Notes under the pieces: generated by a model | Database searches by the model: none | Told to the model about the DNA's origin: nothing | Seen by the model: only the letters and a program-made list of their open reading frames with translations | Made by a program: the position numbers and the translations under genes | Shown: piece by piece, positions 44,234 to 45,071 of the stretch | How the letters are laid out: each line of letters begins with the position of its first letter | How positions within the stretch are numbered: position 1 is the stretch's first letter | Assembly (NCBI GenBank): GCA_964423615.1 | Contig: CAYRFQ010000058.1 | Location: forward strand, 1 to 45,071 | Source: CAYRFQ01 sp964423615 | GTDB taxonomy: Bacteria; Planctomycetota; Planctomycetia; Gemmatales; Gemmataceae | DNA length: 45,071 nt | Direction of reading: 5' to 3'

Positions 44234-44786
44234 TACCCAATGGAATCGATGAGGGGTAGAGAAATGGAAGTCTGCTGATCATCTCTTTCGAGTCGAATCT
44301 CCGCCCTCGAAAATCTCTCGATGGACACCTTGTCGTGTTTTTCGGGCATTTCGGGAAGCCAGCTTTCGCCAAATCACTTTGCGAATGGACTCCATATTTC
44401 CAATCGACGTGGTGCTTGAATTCATTGAAAACTGCGCGGATAAAGTAGCAGGTACGCTTCTTGTGTCGCGACGGGGCCACAAAAAGCAGCGGACCGCACG
44501 CTGCGTGCACCAACTACTTAGGCTCAGTACCCACGCAGGCCTCAGTAGTTCGCGCAGACTATCAGAACACGGCTCGCCAAACCTTTGGAATATGCATTTA
44601 CGTGAGACTTTTTGATTTCTCTCCTCGGCTCGACCAACACCACTAAAAACGACTCTGTCTTGACTGCGGGTTCAGCTTTCGGCGTCGGGTATAAATACCA
44701 CCTCCCCTTGTCGATTCTGCAGCCGATTCTTATTTTAAAGAGGTGATTTGTCAATCGAACGCGACACTTAAACGAAAGGCAGCCCA
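44234..44786. other. Region between PHP gene and small basic protein
   Basis: 553 bases without a convincing gene. Open frames on both strands (44070-44513 reverse, 44379-44615 forward) overlap each other and show no motif. TATAAAT at 44690-44696 could be a -10 box for the small gene, but no -35 box stands 16-18 bases before it. The part 44737-44771 carries the strong ribosome-binding-like sequence and mini-frame described separately. Confidence 0.4.
44737..44771 (+). promoter_or_regulatory. Strong Shine-Dalgarno with 7-codon mini-frame upstream of small basic protein
   Basis: AAAGAGGTGA at 44737-44746 matches the ideal ribosome binding sequence in 9 of 10 bases. It is followed by TTG TCA ATC GAA CGC GAC ACT TAA at 44748-44771, in the same frame as the real gene. 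Its translation MSIERDT resembles MSIDKSL at the start of the next gene. It may be a leader or a relic of a former start. Confidence 0.35.
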
Positions 44787-45008
44787 ATGTCTATCGATAA
44801 AAGCCTCAAACGGAAAAACACTCTCGCTGGTATCCGCAGCGTCATGACCCGCGTAGAGCGAATGTCCAAACTTGTAGAAGAAGGCAAAATGTCGGCCGAA
44901 GACAGTCCGTACGGCATGCCGAAAGTCAAAGTACTCAAAGTCGTTTTGAAGAAGACTAAGAAGGTCAAGGAAGAAAAGGAAGAAAAGAAAGGCAAGAAGA
45001 AGAAGTAA
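44787..45008 (+). CDS. Small basic protein (TIGR04137-like)
   Basis: A 73-residue, Lys-rich protein. MSIDKSLKRKNTLAG (1-15), SVMTRVERMSKLVEEGK (18-34) and SPYGMPKVKVLKVVLKK (40-56) follow the pattern of a small basic protein I know from Planctomycetota, Verrucomicrobia and Chlamydiae (TIGR04137 type). After that the tail is almost only Lys and Glu. It probably binds nucleic acid or ribosome parts, judged by charge only; no function is proven. ATG at 44787 has AAGG about 9 bases upstream. A stronger ribosome-binding sequence stands 41 bases before, in front of a 7-codon frame. No gene follows inside the window. Confidence 0.8.
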   Translation: MSIDKSLKRKNTLAGIRSVMTRVERMSKLVEEGKMSAEDSPYGMPKVKVLKVVLKKTKKVKEEKEEKKGKKKK

Positions 45009-45071
45009 GCCCAATCGCAGCGATTCCCGGCATAGTTTTTCGTCCGGGCAATTAGCTACAATTAGAACAAC

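Noticed and set aside
45020..45050. CCCGG...CCGGG hairpin after the small basic protein gene
   Set aside because: Only five pairs, and the T-run lies in the loop instead of after the stem.

Overview
The window looks like a piece of a Planctomycetota chromosome, most likely a Gemmata-type lineage. That rests on families typical of the phylum: a DUF1501 protein, a DUF1080 protein, a giant PVC-type membrane-bound dehydrogenase/cytochrome c fusion, a WD40 protein with a helical N-terminus, a sigma factor with a C-terminal membrane extension, a Tat-exported Gfo/Idh/MocA oxidoreductase and a small basic protein of the TIGR04137 type. No rRNA, tRNA or CRISPR array was recognised. All family names come from reading motifs, not from a database search.

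Layout. 1-98 is the start of a probable IS transposase cut by the window edge. 614-2890 (+) holds a compact Ser/Thr kinase and a DUF3754 membrane protein. 3228-8786 (-) runs DUF1080, DUF1501, WD40 and D-glycerate dehydrogenase. 9248-12974 (-) holds an alpha/beta hydrolase with a Cys nucleophile, cysC, a frameshifted remnant, a one-helix membrane protein, a Cys-rich small protein and rnc. A MITE-like inverted repeat follows at 13058-13177. 13407-17153 (-) is a 1248-residue redox protein. 17298-18410 (+) is a membrane acyltransferase and 18430-19770 (-) a PQQ-type beta-propeller protein.

20520-22253 (+) encodes an ECF sigma factor fused to a transmembrane helix and a secretin/TonB-N-like domain. 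A clear terminator hairpin separates it from fumC (22556-23995, +). 24081-27367 (-) is a tight sugar-acid cluster: TIM-barrel isomerase, FucU/RbsD mutarotase, fuconolactonase-like hydrolase and 2-keto-3-deoxygluconate kinase. Upstream on the same strand lie a maltose/galactoside-type O-acetyltransferase and a di-haem beta-propeller protein, then a decayed sulfatase gene. 30783-34542 (-) holds a right-handed beta-helix protein, a HEAT-repeat protein and a Tat-exported oxidoreductase.

35085-36694 (+) carries two tandem paralogous secreted proteins of no recognised family. 36844-39224 (-) is rpe overlapping a dicarboxylate/amino-acid symporter with a large extra loop. It is followed by a GNAT acetyltransferase (+), a class V aminotransferase (-), a CehA-type PHP metallohydrolase (+) and the small basic protein (+).

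How the genes fit together. Most products act in or across the envelope: carbohydrate handling, haem/copper redox enzymes and sugar uptake or catabolism. This fits a slow-growing polysaccharide degrader. The least explained elements are the membrane-anchored sigma factor, the secreted paralog pair, the kinase/DUF3754 pair and the small genes around cysC.
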